A stretch of DNA of 64,000 nucleotides from Ramlibacter lithotrophicus (GTDB taxonomy: Bacteria; Pseudomonadota; Gammaproteobacteria; Burkholderiales; Burkholderiaceae_C), in the NCBI RefSeq assembly GCF_012184415.1, contig NZ_VTOX01000001.1, forward strand, positions 124,001 through 188,000. Direction: 5' to 3'. Below the pieces are notes generated by a model, which was given only the letters and a program-made list of their open reading frames with translations, did not search any database and was not told where the DNA came from. Both the position numbers and the translations under genes were made by a program. Of the stretch, positions 44,926-51,879 are shown piece by piece. How positions within the stretch are numbered: position 1 is the stretch's first letter; the number at the start of each line of letters is the position of its first letter.

Positions 44926-45573
44926 TCAGGGCTTGACCAGACCCTTGCGCACCGCGTACAGCGTCAGGCTGGCGATGTCGTTGAGCTGCAGCCGGTCCAT
45001 GATGCGGGCGCGGTGCACGTCCACGGTCTTGGGGCTCAGCCCGAGCTCGAAGGCGATCTCCTTGGAGGCGCGCCCCTGGGCGATCAGCTTCAGGATCTCC
45101 ACCTGCCGCGTCGTGAGTTCGTCGTCGGCCGTGGGCTCGGACGGCTGCAGCAGCCGCTGCGCGATCACCGGGCTGTAGTAGCTGCCGGTCGCCATCACGC
45201 TGCGCACGGCCTGCTCCAGCTCGAACGGCGGCGCGTCCTTCATCAGGTAGCCGCAGGCGCCGTTGGCGACGGCGCGCTTGACGAAATCCACCGTGTCGTA
45301 CATCGACAGCACCAGCAGCTTGACCTGGGGATGGCGCTGGTGGATTTCGGCGATGGCCGTGATGCCGTCCATCCCGGGCATCGAGATGTCGGTCATCACC
45401 AGGTCGGGGGTGAGGCTGTCCACCAGCTGGATCAACTCGCTGCCGTCGCTCGCCTCGGCGATGACTTCGACGCCGTCCACCATGGACAGGAGGGACTTGA
45501 TGCCGGATCGGACCAGTTCATGGTCGTCGGCCAGGACCACGCGCACGTGCTGCGGGGTGGGGCTCATTTTCAT
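44926..45573 (-). CDS. NarL/FixJ-family response regulator
   Basis: A 215-residue regulator: receiver domain (about 8-125) with ADDHELVR, phosphoacceptor Asp62 (LVMTDISMPG) and Lys in YLMKDAPP, then a LuxR-type helix-turn-helix (LTTRQVEILKLIAQGRASKEIAFELGLSPKTVDVHRARIMDRL). ATG 45573 has GAGG 11 bp upstream and is preferred; a TTG overlapping the upstream kinase stop (45600) and an ATG at 45567 are alternatives. It is coupled to the receiver-kinase gene just upstream. Targets are unknown. Confidence 0.9.
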   Translation of the reverse strand: MKMSPTPQHVRVVLADDHELVRSGIKSLLSMVDGVEVIAEASDGSELIQLVDSLTPDLVMTDISMPGMDGITAIAEIHQRHPQVKLLVLSMYDTVDFVKRAVANGACGYLMKDAPPFELEQAVRSVMATGSYYSPVIAQRLLQPSEPTADDELTTRQVEILKLIAQGRASKEIAFELGLSPKTVDVHRARIMDRLQLNDIASLTLYAVRKGLVKP

Positions 45574-45596
45574 TGGGGTCACTACCTCGGAAGCGT

Positions 45597-46688
45597 TCAA
45601 AGGACGGCGCGGATCGCGACGCCACGGCCGGGCCGCGTGCGGATGTGGAGGCGGCCGCCGGCCAGTTCGGTGCGTTCGATCATGCCGTACAAGCCGACGT
45701 TGCGCTCGCTGGGGGCGCCACCCAGCAGGTCGCGCTTGTCGAAGCCGACGCCATCGTCGACGACCAGCAGCCCGATGCGCTCCTGCGGCAGGAAGCGCAG
45801 CCGCACGTGCACCGTCGCGGCATGCGAGTGGCGCACCACGTTGTTGAGGGCTTCCTGCGCCAGCCGCAAGGCGACCGAGGCCGTCTCGCCAAGGCTCTTC
45901 GGCTCCGTGCCGCGCGAGCTGAAGCGACAGGCGATGCCGGCCGCATCGGTGATGCGGTGCGCCGCCGACTGCGTCGCCGTCACCAGGCCCAGCAGGTCGA
46001 GCTGCGCCGGCCGCAGTGAAAACGACAGCGTTCGCACCTGCTTCACGGCCGTCTGCGCCATCTCCATGGCGGTCTCGCGGTGCCGCCCGGCCTCGCTTTC
46101 CCCGGGAGCGCGGTCGGCCGCGTGCAGGTGGATCACCATGCCGGTCAGCGTCTGCCCGAGCTCGTCGTGCAGTTCGCGCGAGATCAGGGAGCGTTCGCGC
46201 TCCTGGGCCACCACCAGCCGGGCCGACAGCTTCTTGAGCCGCCGGTAGGCGTCCTGCAGTTCATTGGTCAGGCGCTCCTGCTCGCGCACCCGTTCGCGCT
46301 CGGTCATCACCCGCTCGATCACCTGGGGCAGCGTGCCGAGCTTGTCCTTCGTGACGTAATCCTTGGCGCCGCAGCGCAGCACGTGGACGGCTGCTTCCTC
46401 GCCGATCGCCCGGGTCACCACCACCAGCGGGGTGCCGCAGTCCCGCGTCATGAGGATCTGCAGCGCCGCGTACGGCGAGAAACGCGGCAGGTTGAAGTCG
46501 CACAGGATGGCGTCGAAACCGCCCTCGTCGAGCGCGGCAACGAACGCGCCGGCCTCGTCGACCCGGTGCAGCCGGTACTCGCGCCGCGGGTCCGCCTGCT
46601 CCAGCGCGATGGCCATCAGCTCAACGTCGTCGGGGTTGTCCTCCACGCAGAGCAGTCTGATCGTGGCGGGTTCGGGCGGGCGTGACAC
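45597..46688 (-). CDS. Receiver-domain plus HisKA_3 hybrid histidine kinase
   Basis: A cytoplasmic protein of about 363 residues with inverted hybrid order: receiver domain first (RLLCVEDNPDDVELM, phosphoacceptor Asp in ILCDFNLPRF), then a coiled-coil linker (ERERVREQERLTNELQDAYRR). A HisKA_3 dimerisation domain with SRELHDELGQTLTGM and an ATPase domain (EALNNVVRHSHA, DDGVGFD) follow. There is no membrane segment, so its input is probably phosphotransfer from another kinase. The start is uncertain: GTG 46688 gives the receiver core, but no strong ribosome-binding site is seen. The response regulator gene follows within 30 bp. Confidence 0.82.
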   Translation of the reverse strand: MSRPPEPATIRLLCVEDNPDDVELMAIALEQADPRREYRLHRVDEAGAFVAALDEGGFDAILCDFNLPRFSPYAALQILMTRDCGTPLVVVTRAIGEEAAVHVLRCGAKDYVTKDKLGTLPQVIERVMTERERVREQERLTNELQDAYRRLKKLSARLVVAQERERSLISRELHDELGQTLTGMVIHLHAADRAPGESEAGRHRETAMEMAQTAVKQVRTLSFSLRPAQLDLLGLVTATQSAAHRITDAAGIACRFSSRGTEPKSLGETASVALRLAQEALNNVVRHSHAATVHVRLRFLPQERIGLLVVDDGVGFDKRDLLGGAPSERNVGLYGMIERTELAGGRLHIRTRPGRGVAIRAVL

Positions 46689-46780
46689 GGGCACACTTTG
46701 GCTGATCGGGGCGGCCAGTGTAGCGTGGCGGGTTACACCCCCACTGGGAATGTTTCTTAAGGTAACTGCCGCCAGATGGG

Positions 46781-48370
46781 TTAGCGCCGCGACCGTGGCA
46801 GGTCGACCATCACCGGCTGGCCCGGCGCGGTGCAGCCCATGTCGCAGCACTTGCCGGCCTGCCGGTTGCGGGTGATCGGCCGTGCCGGGTCATCGGAGAG
46901 TCCGCGTTCCAGCAGCCGCTCGACCAGGTCCACCTTGGAACCGACGGGGTAGTTGCGCCAGATTTCCTGCTTCATGGCGGCCGGCGAGCCGCCGCCGTGC
47001 AGGCTGATCAGACTGTACCAGCCGCCCTGGTAGCCGGCCGTCAGGTCTTCCAGGAAACGGGCCGTCTGGATGCGCTGCTCGTACGGCACCGCCGGATTGG
47101 CGCGGAGCACGTCCGCCAGCCGGGCCGCGGTTTCGGGGTTGTGGTCCTCGTCCGGGCCCGGCAGGCTGACGATCAGCCCGCCGCTCACGTAGTGCGCGAT
47201 GCGGTGCATGTCGTAGATCTGGGTGGCCAGCAGCAGCTTGCCGATGTTGACGAACACCGGATCGGGCACGAAGCTGCCGCTGTGCTCGTCGGCCCTGGCG
47301 TAGACGCTGCCGGCCACGCCGCAGGCGTAGAAGCCCTCGGTGATCTTGATCAGCTCGACCATCTGCTCGCGCAAATGGGTTTCCTTTCCCGGATCGAAGC
47401 CGTTCGCCTCGCACATCAGCGCCCCCGCGCCGATCAGCAGGTCGCCGAACCCGGCTCGCGCGGCGATGCAGGTGTGGCGGTGGTGGGTGGCGTAGCTGTA
47501 GGTGAGGTGGCCGCTGTGCTCCCAGTCGCCGGCGTAGAAGACGTTCTCCCACGGCACGAACACCCGGTCGAACATGCACACGGCGGTGGTTTGCCCGTAC
47601 TTGCGCGAAAAGAGCGCCTCGCCGTGCTCCACCTTCTCGCCCGGCCGGCCGGCCGGGCGCGCCACGATGGTGAGGCCCGGCACGTCCACCGGCACGCTGC
47701 AGCAAACGGCGAAGTCGGCGTCCTCGGCGCCCATGTTGCGGCAGGGCATCACCAGCAACTCGTGCACGTAGGGCGCGCCGGTGACGATCGCCTTGGTGCC
47801 GGAGATCACGATGCCGCGGGCGTTGCGCTCGACGACGTGCACGTAGGTGTCGACATTCGCCTGTTGGTGCGGACGCAGGCTCCGATCCCCCTTGGCGTCG
47901 GTCATCGCCACGCCCAGCGTGAGGTCCTGGTCCTGCACCCGGTGCAGGAACTCGAGGAACTTCGCGGTGTTTTCCCTGGTGCCCTTCGCGTCGTCCAGGC
48001 GAGCGGCGACCTGGCCGATCGCATTGACCGCGTCGTGGGTGAGATAGCGCTGCGCGCAGCCGGTCTCCTGGCACAGCAGGCGGACCATCTCCAGCTTGTT
48101 GAGGAGATCCTGTGGCCCGGTGTCGATGTGGCTGAGGCGGTTGACCCGCTTGCCGCTGGTCTGCTGCACCGCCGTCATCAGCGTTTCGTACTCGGGCTTG
48201 AGCGCGTAGTCGTAGGTCAAGGCGATCGCGTTCACGCCCGGCCGCAACGATGGCTCGTCGGCCACGCTTTCGACGCGGTGCCCGTCGACGAACACTTTCG
48301 GGCGCAGGCGGCGCAGCGATTCGCGGTACTGCTCGCCGGACATCAGGGTGGGGGAAGCGGGGGCGTTCAT
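46781..48370 (-). CDS. HpaB/AbfD-family oxidoreductase (4-hydroxybutyryl-CoA dehydratase-like, Fe-S ligands lost)
   Basis: A 529-residue protein of the 4-hydroxyphenylacetate 3-hydroxylase superfamily, with overall layout of 4-hydroxybutyryl-CoA dehydratase (AbfD): MSGEQYRESLRRL, RPGVNAIALTYDYA, GVAMTDAKGDRS, FVPWENVFYAGDW and LHGGGSPAAMKQEI. Compared with AbfD from memory, Cys99 is kept (Cys105) and His292 is kept (His297). Cys103 is Tyr109, Cys299 is Ala304 and catalytic Tyr296 is Cys301. It therefore cannot hold the same 4Fe-4S cluster and more likely acts as an FADH2-dependent monooxygenase. The C-terminus has a Cys-rich tail (KCCDMGC). ATG 48370 follows GGAGACAG. It is divergent from a TetR gene that probably controls it. 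Confidence 0.75.
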   Translation of the reverse strand: MNAPASPTLMSGEQYRESLRRLRPKVFVDGHRVESVADEPSLRPGVNAIALTYDYALKPEYETLMTAVQQTSGKRVNRLSHIDTGPQDLLNKLEMVRLLCQETGCAQRYLTHDAVNAIGQVAARLDDAKGTRENTAKFLEFLHRVQDQDLTLGVAMTDAKGDRSLRPHQQANVDTYVHVVERNARGIVISGTKAIVTGAPYVHELLVMPCRNMGAEDADFAVCCSVPVDVPGLTIVARPAGRPGEKVEHGEALFSRKYGQTTAVCMFDRVFVPWENVFYAGDWEHSGHLTYSYATHHRHTCIAARAGFGDLLIGAGALMCEANGFDPGKETHLREQMVELIKITEGFYACGVAGSVYARADEHSGSFVPDPVFVNIGKLLLATQIYDMHRIAHYVSGGLIVSLPGPDEDHNPETAARLADVLRANPAVPYEQRIQTARFLEDLTAGYQGGWYSLISLHGGGSPAAMKQEIWRNYPVGSKVDLVERLLERGLSDDPARPITRNRQAGKCCDMGCTAPGQPVMVDLPRSRR

Positions 48371-48398
48371 GGCTGTCTCCACTGTATTTGCGGACAAT

Positions 48399-48413
48399 TT
48401 GAACGCCGTTCAA
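48399..48413. promoter_or_regulatory. TetR-type operator palindrome
   Basis: TTGAACG-C-CGTTCAA is a perfect 7-bp-arm palindrome, 29 bp from the oxidoreductase start and 50 bp from the tetR start. Two further outer base pairs (AA/TT) match. TetR regulators commonly bind such sites in the divergent gap and repress both genes. Confidence 0.7.
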
Positions 48414-48462
48414 TTTTCCTGTCAATGTTCAGGCGAGGCGGCCGCCCCGCTATAGTGGGCCC

Positions 48463-49107
48463 ATGGAAACCAGGCAACTACGCCAGCAGGCGCTGAGCGA
48501 AACGCGGCGCGCGCTGGTGCTCGACGCCGCCCGCGCCGTGTTCGAGGAGCACGGGCTGGAAGGCGCCAGCATGCGGGAGATCGCGCGGCGGGCCGGCTAC
48601 ACGCCGGGGGCGCTCTATTCCTACTTCGACAGCAAGGAGGCGATCTACGGCGCCCTGCTGGGCGAGTCGCTCGCCCGGCTGAACCGGGCCGTGCGCGATG
48701 CCGTCCCCGCCGACGGGCAGCCGGCTTCGCTGCTGCGGGCGAAGGCAACCGCGTGGTTCGGCTTCTATGCGGCCAATCCGCGCGAGCTGGACCTGGGCTT
48801 CTACCTGGTGCACGGGCTGGCGCCGCGCGGCCTGACGTCCGACCTGGACCAGCGGCTGAACGACCGCCTGTACGAGGCCCTGGCGCCGGCCGAGGAGGCG
48901 CTGCTGGCGATGGGACTCGATGCCGCGGGCGCGCGGCGCGAAAATACCGCCTTGTTCGCGCACGGGGTCGGCCTGTTGCTGCTGCAGCACACCGGGCGCA
49001 TCCGCATGTTCAGGCAGGACGCGGCGGACCTGTTCTCACATTACCTGGCGGTGCTCGTCGCGCGCACCGCCGCCACCGGAGGCAAGAGCGATGCTGCTGG
49101 ATCATGA
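48463..49107 (+). CDS. TetR-family transcriptional regulator
   Basis: A 214-residue regulator with an N-terminal TetR helix-turn-helix (LDAARAVFEEHGLEGASMREIARRAGYTPGALYSYFDSKEAIYGALL, about 20-65) and a variable helical ligand domain. It is divergent from the HpaB/AbfD-family gene, with a palindromic operator between them, and overlaps the downstream isochorismatase-like gene by 17 bp. A TATAGT hexamer (48451-48456) lies 6 bp before the A of the ATG, and no ribosome-binding site is visible, so the transcript could be leaderless. The effector is unknown. Confidence 0.88.
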   Translation: METRQLRQQALSETRRALVLDAARAVFEEHGLEGASMREIARRAGYTPGALYSYFDSKEAIYGALLGESLARLNRAVRDAVPADGQPASLLRAKATAWFGFYAANPRELDLGFYLVHGLAPRGLTSDLDQRLNDRLYEALAPAEEALLAMGLDAAGARRENTALFAHGVGLLLLQHTGRIRMFRQDAADLFSHYLAVLVARTAATGGKSDAAGS

Positions 49108-49684
49108 GGAATGCCAACTGGTGCTGGTGGACTACCAGGCGCGGCTGATGCCGGCGATCCACGAGTCCGAAGCCGTGCTGCGCAACGCGATGCGGCTCGC
49201 GCAGCTGGCGCAATTGTTCGAGGTGCCGGCCTGGGGCACCGAGCAGAACCCGGCGCGCCTCGGGGAAAACCCGAGCGAGCTCAAGGCGCTGTGCCGCAAG
49301 ACGCTCTCGAAAATGCACTTCGGCGCCTGCGCCGACGGCCTGGCCGAACTCCTGCGGCCGGCGCCGCGCCAGGGTGGCAACGCGCGCAGCCTGCCCAGGC
49401 ACCTGCAGAAGGCCCCGGCGGCCGAGCGCGGCACCATCGTGCTGGCCGGCTGCGAGGCGCACGTCTGCCTGCTGCAGACGGCCCTGGAGCTGATCGAGGA
49501 GGAGTTCGACCTGTGGGTCGTGACCGACGCGTGCAGCTCGCGCACGGAGCGCAACCGCGACGCCGCCTATGACCGGCTCGCCGCCGCCGGCGCCGAACTG
49601 GTCACCACCGAGATGGTTGCCTTCGAGTGGCTGCGTACTGCGGAACACCCCATGTTCAAGCAGGTGCAGGCCCTGATCAAATAA
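49091..49684 (+). CDS. Isochorismatase-family cysteine hydrolase
   Basis: A 197-residue cysteine hydrolase of the isochorismatase-like superfamily. The catalytic triad is visible: Asp14 (LVLVDYQARL), Lys74 (LSKMHFGA) and Cys126 (GCEAHVCLLQTAL), with the conserved EAHVC context. Relatives hydrolyse isochorismate, nicotinamide, N-carbamoyl compounds or ureidoacrylate. ATG 49091 lies inside the end of the tetR gene (17-bp overlap) with GGAGGCAAG upstream, so the two are cotranscribed. Together with the divergent monooxygenase-like gene this suggests breakdown of a nitrogen-containing or ester compound, by inference. A segment at about 92-108 (PRQGGNARSLPRHLQKA) is an insertion relative to minimal family members. 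Confidence 0.85.
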   Translation: MLLDHEECQLVLVDYQARLMPAIHESEAVLRNAMRLAQLAQLFEVPAWGTEQNPARLGENPSELKALCRKTLSKMHFGACADGLAELLRPAPRQGGNARSLPRHLQKAPAAERGTIVLAGCEAHVCLLQTALELIEEEFDLWVVTDACSSRTERNRDAAYDRLAAAGAELVTTEMVAFEWLRTAEHPMFKQVQALIK

Positions 49685-49797
49685 GGCAGGGCGCCTGCCA
49701 TCCACCGGGCCGTCCGGCGTGCGGCCCGCGGTGTCAGCTTCGGGCAAGCATGCTGGCCACAATGGGCGGCACGAGCGAGAGCCCCGAAGGAGACACG

Positions 49798-51693
49798 ATG
49801 AGCCGTTACGCCGATTTCCATCGCCGGTCGCTGCAGGACAGGGATCGCTTCTGGGCCGAGCAGGCCGAGCTGATCGAGTGGCGGCAGCAGCCGCAGACCA
49901 TCTGCGACCATTCGCGCCCGCCGTTCGCGCGCTGGTTCGTGGGCGGAACCACCAACCTCTGCCACAACGCCGTCGACCGGCACTTGCGCGACCGCCCCGA
50001 CCAGCCGGCCCTGATCTACGTCTCGACGGAGACGGGCCAGGAGCGCACCTACAGCTTCCGCGAACTGCACCGCGAGGTGCAACGGACGGCGGCCGCGCTC
50101 AAGGACATGGGCGTGGTCAAGGGCGACCGGGTGCTGATCTACATGCCGATGATCGCGGAGGCGGCGTTCGCGATGCTGGCGTGCGCGCGCATCGGCGCCA
50201 TCCATTCGGTCGTCTTCGGCGGCTTCGCGTCGGTCTCGCTGGCGTCGCGCATCGAGGACGCGACGCCCAAGGTCGTCATCAGCGCCGACGCCGGCTCGCG
50301 CGGCGGCAAGGTCGTCGCGTACAAGCCGCTGCTCGACGAGGCGATCCGCCTGTCCACCCACAAGCCGAAGGCGGTGCTGCTGGTGGACCGCGGGCTGGCG
50401 CCCATGGAAAAGGTGGCCGGGCGTGACCTCGACTGGGCCGCCACGTTGCGTCGCCACGACGGCGCGCATGTCGACTGCGAGTGGCTCCAGTCGACCGACA
50501 TCAGCTACACCATCTACACCAGCGGCACCACCGGCCAGCCCAAGGGCGTGCAGCGGGACGTCGGCGGCTACGCCGTCGCGCTGGCCGCCAGCATGAAGCA
50601 CATCTTCCTGGGCGAGCCGGGCGAGACCTACTTCTCCACCAGCGACATCGGCTGGGTGGTGGGCCACAGCTACATCGTGTACGGGCCGCTGCTGGCGGGG
50701 ATGGCGACCATCATGTACGAAGGCCTGCCGATCCGGCCCGACGCCGGCATCTGGTGGAGCCTGGTCGAGAAGTACAAGGTGACGGCGATGTTCAGCGCGC
50801 CGACGGCGGTGCGCGTCCTGAAAAAGCAGGATCCGGCGTTCCTGAAGAAGTACGACCTGTCGACGCTGAAGGCGCTGTTCCTCGCCGGCGAGCCGCTGGA
50901 CGAGCCGACGGCGCGCTGGATCAGCGAGGGGCTGGGGGTGCCGATCATCGACAACTACTGGCAGACCGAAAGCGGCTGGCCGATCCTCGCGCTGGCCAAC
51001 GGCGTGGAGCGCCAGCGCAGCAAGTTCGGCAGCCCCGGACTGCCGATGTACGGCTACGACCTGAAGCTGGTGCACGAGAGCACCGGCGAGGAACTGACGC
51101 GTCCCAACGAAAAAGGCGTGGTCGTGATCGAGGGCCCGACGCCGCCCGGCTTCATGCAGACCGTGTGGGGCGACGACGCGCGCTACGTCAACACCTACTG
51201 GAAGACGATTCCCGGCCGGATGCTGTACAGCACTTTCGACTGGGGCATCCGCGACGAGGATGGCTATTACTTCATCCTGGGCCGCACCGACGACGTGATC
51301 AACGTGGCCGGCCACCGGCTTGGCACGCGCGAGATCGAGGAGAGCATCTCCAGCCATCCCAACGTCGCCGAGGTCGCGGTGGTGGGCGTGGCCGACCAGC
51401 TCAAGGGCCAGGTGGCGATGGCCTTCGTCGTGGCCCGGGACGCGAGCGGGCTGATCGAGGAGCGCGGGCGGCTGAAGCTCGAGGGCGAGATCATGAAGGT
51501 GGTGGACGAGCAGCTCGGCGCCGTGGCCCGGCCGGCGCGGGTGCGCTTCGTCAGCCTGCTGCCCAAGACCCGCAGCGGCAAGCTGCTGCGCCGGGCGATC
51601 CAGGCCGTCTGCGAAGGCCGCAATCCGGGGGACCTCACGACGATCGAGGATCCGGCGGCGCTGCAGCAGATCCGCGACCTCATGAGCGACTGA
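49798..51693 (+). CDS. prpE: Propionate--CoA ligase (PrpE type)
   Basis: A 631-residue acyl-CoA synthetase of the acetyl/propionyl-CoA synthetase group. Adenylate-forming motifs are YTSGTTGQPKGVQRDVGG (about 240), DNYWQTESGWPI and FDWGIRDEDGYYFILGRTDDVINVAGHRLG. The C-terminal Lys, a target of protein acetylation in this family, lies in LPKTRSGKLLRRAI. The N-terminal ACAS_N segment RRSLQDRDRFWAEQAELIEW is present. GVQRDVGGYAVAL and the DNYWQTESGWPI wording favour PrpE over Acs. The ATG at 49798 follows GAAGGAGACACG. It is separate from the prp methylcitrate genes, which are not in the window. Acetate could be a second substrate. Confidence 0.87.
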   Translation: MSRYADFHRRSLQDRDRFWAEQAELIEWRQQPQTICDHSRPPFARWFVGGTTNLCHNAVDRHLRDRPDQPALIYVSTETGQERTYSFRELHREVQRTAAALKDMGVVKGDRVLIYMPMIAEAAFAMLACARIGAIHSVVFGGFASVSLASRIEDATPKVVISADAGSRGGKVVAYKPLLDEAIRLSTHKPKAVLLVDRGLAPMEKVAGRDLDWAATLRRHDGAHVDCEWLQSTDISYTIYTSGTTGQPKGVQRDVGGYAVALAASMKHIFLGEPGETYFSTSDIGWVVGHSYIVYGPLLAGMATIMYEGLPIRPDAGIWWSLVEKYKVTAMFSAPTAVRVLKKQDPAFLKKYDLSTLKALFLAGEPLDEPTARWISEGLGVPIIDNYWQTESGWPILALANGVERQRSKFGSPGLPMYGYDLKLVHESTGEELTRPNEKGVVVIEGPTPPGFMQTVWGDDARYVNTYWKTIPGRMLYSTFDWGIRDEDGYYFILGRTDDVINVAGHRLGTREIEESISSHPNVAEVAVVGVADQLKGQVAMAFVVARDASGLIEERGRLKLEGEIMKVVDEQLGAVARPARVRFVSLLPKTRSGKLLRRAIQAVCEGRNPGDLTTIEDPAALQQIRDLMSD

Positions 51694-51705
51694 TCGCGCG
51701 GTCCC

Positions 51706-51756
51706 TGCCACCGGGGCATGCCGGGTTTTCCCTGAAAGGCCCGGCATTCGGTGGCA
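51706..51756 (+). terminator. Long hairpin between prpE and sucA
   Basis: TGCCACCG at 51706 pairs with CGGTGGCA ending 51756, and CATGCCGGG pairs with CCCGGCAT inside, leaving a loop around TTTTCCCTGAAAGG. The structure lies 12 bp after the prpE stop and fits a terminator, or a leader structure for sucA, which starts 124 bp further on. Confidence 0.55.
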
Positions 51757-51879
51757 CAATCCCGGGTCGCAACAGGCCTTCCAGCCACCAAACGCATCCG
51801 CCATCCGGTCCAGCCGTGTCGCGGAAGGTTTCCCGAACCAGCCAAAGCCTCCCGCAGGGAGGCGGAAAGTCAGCGCAGC

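Noticed and set aside
46781..48370. Calling the HpaB/AbfD-family gene a functional 4-hydroxybutyryl-CoA dehydratase
   Set aside because: Two of the four cluster ligands and the catalytic tyrosine appear to be replaced, so that reaction is unlikely.
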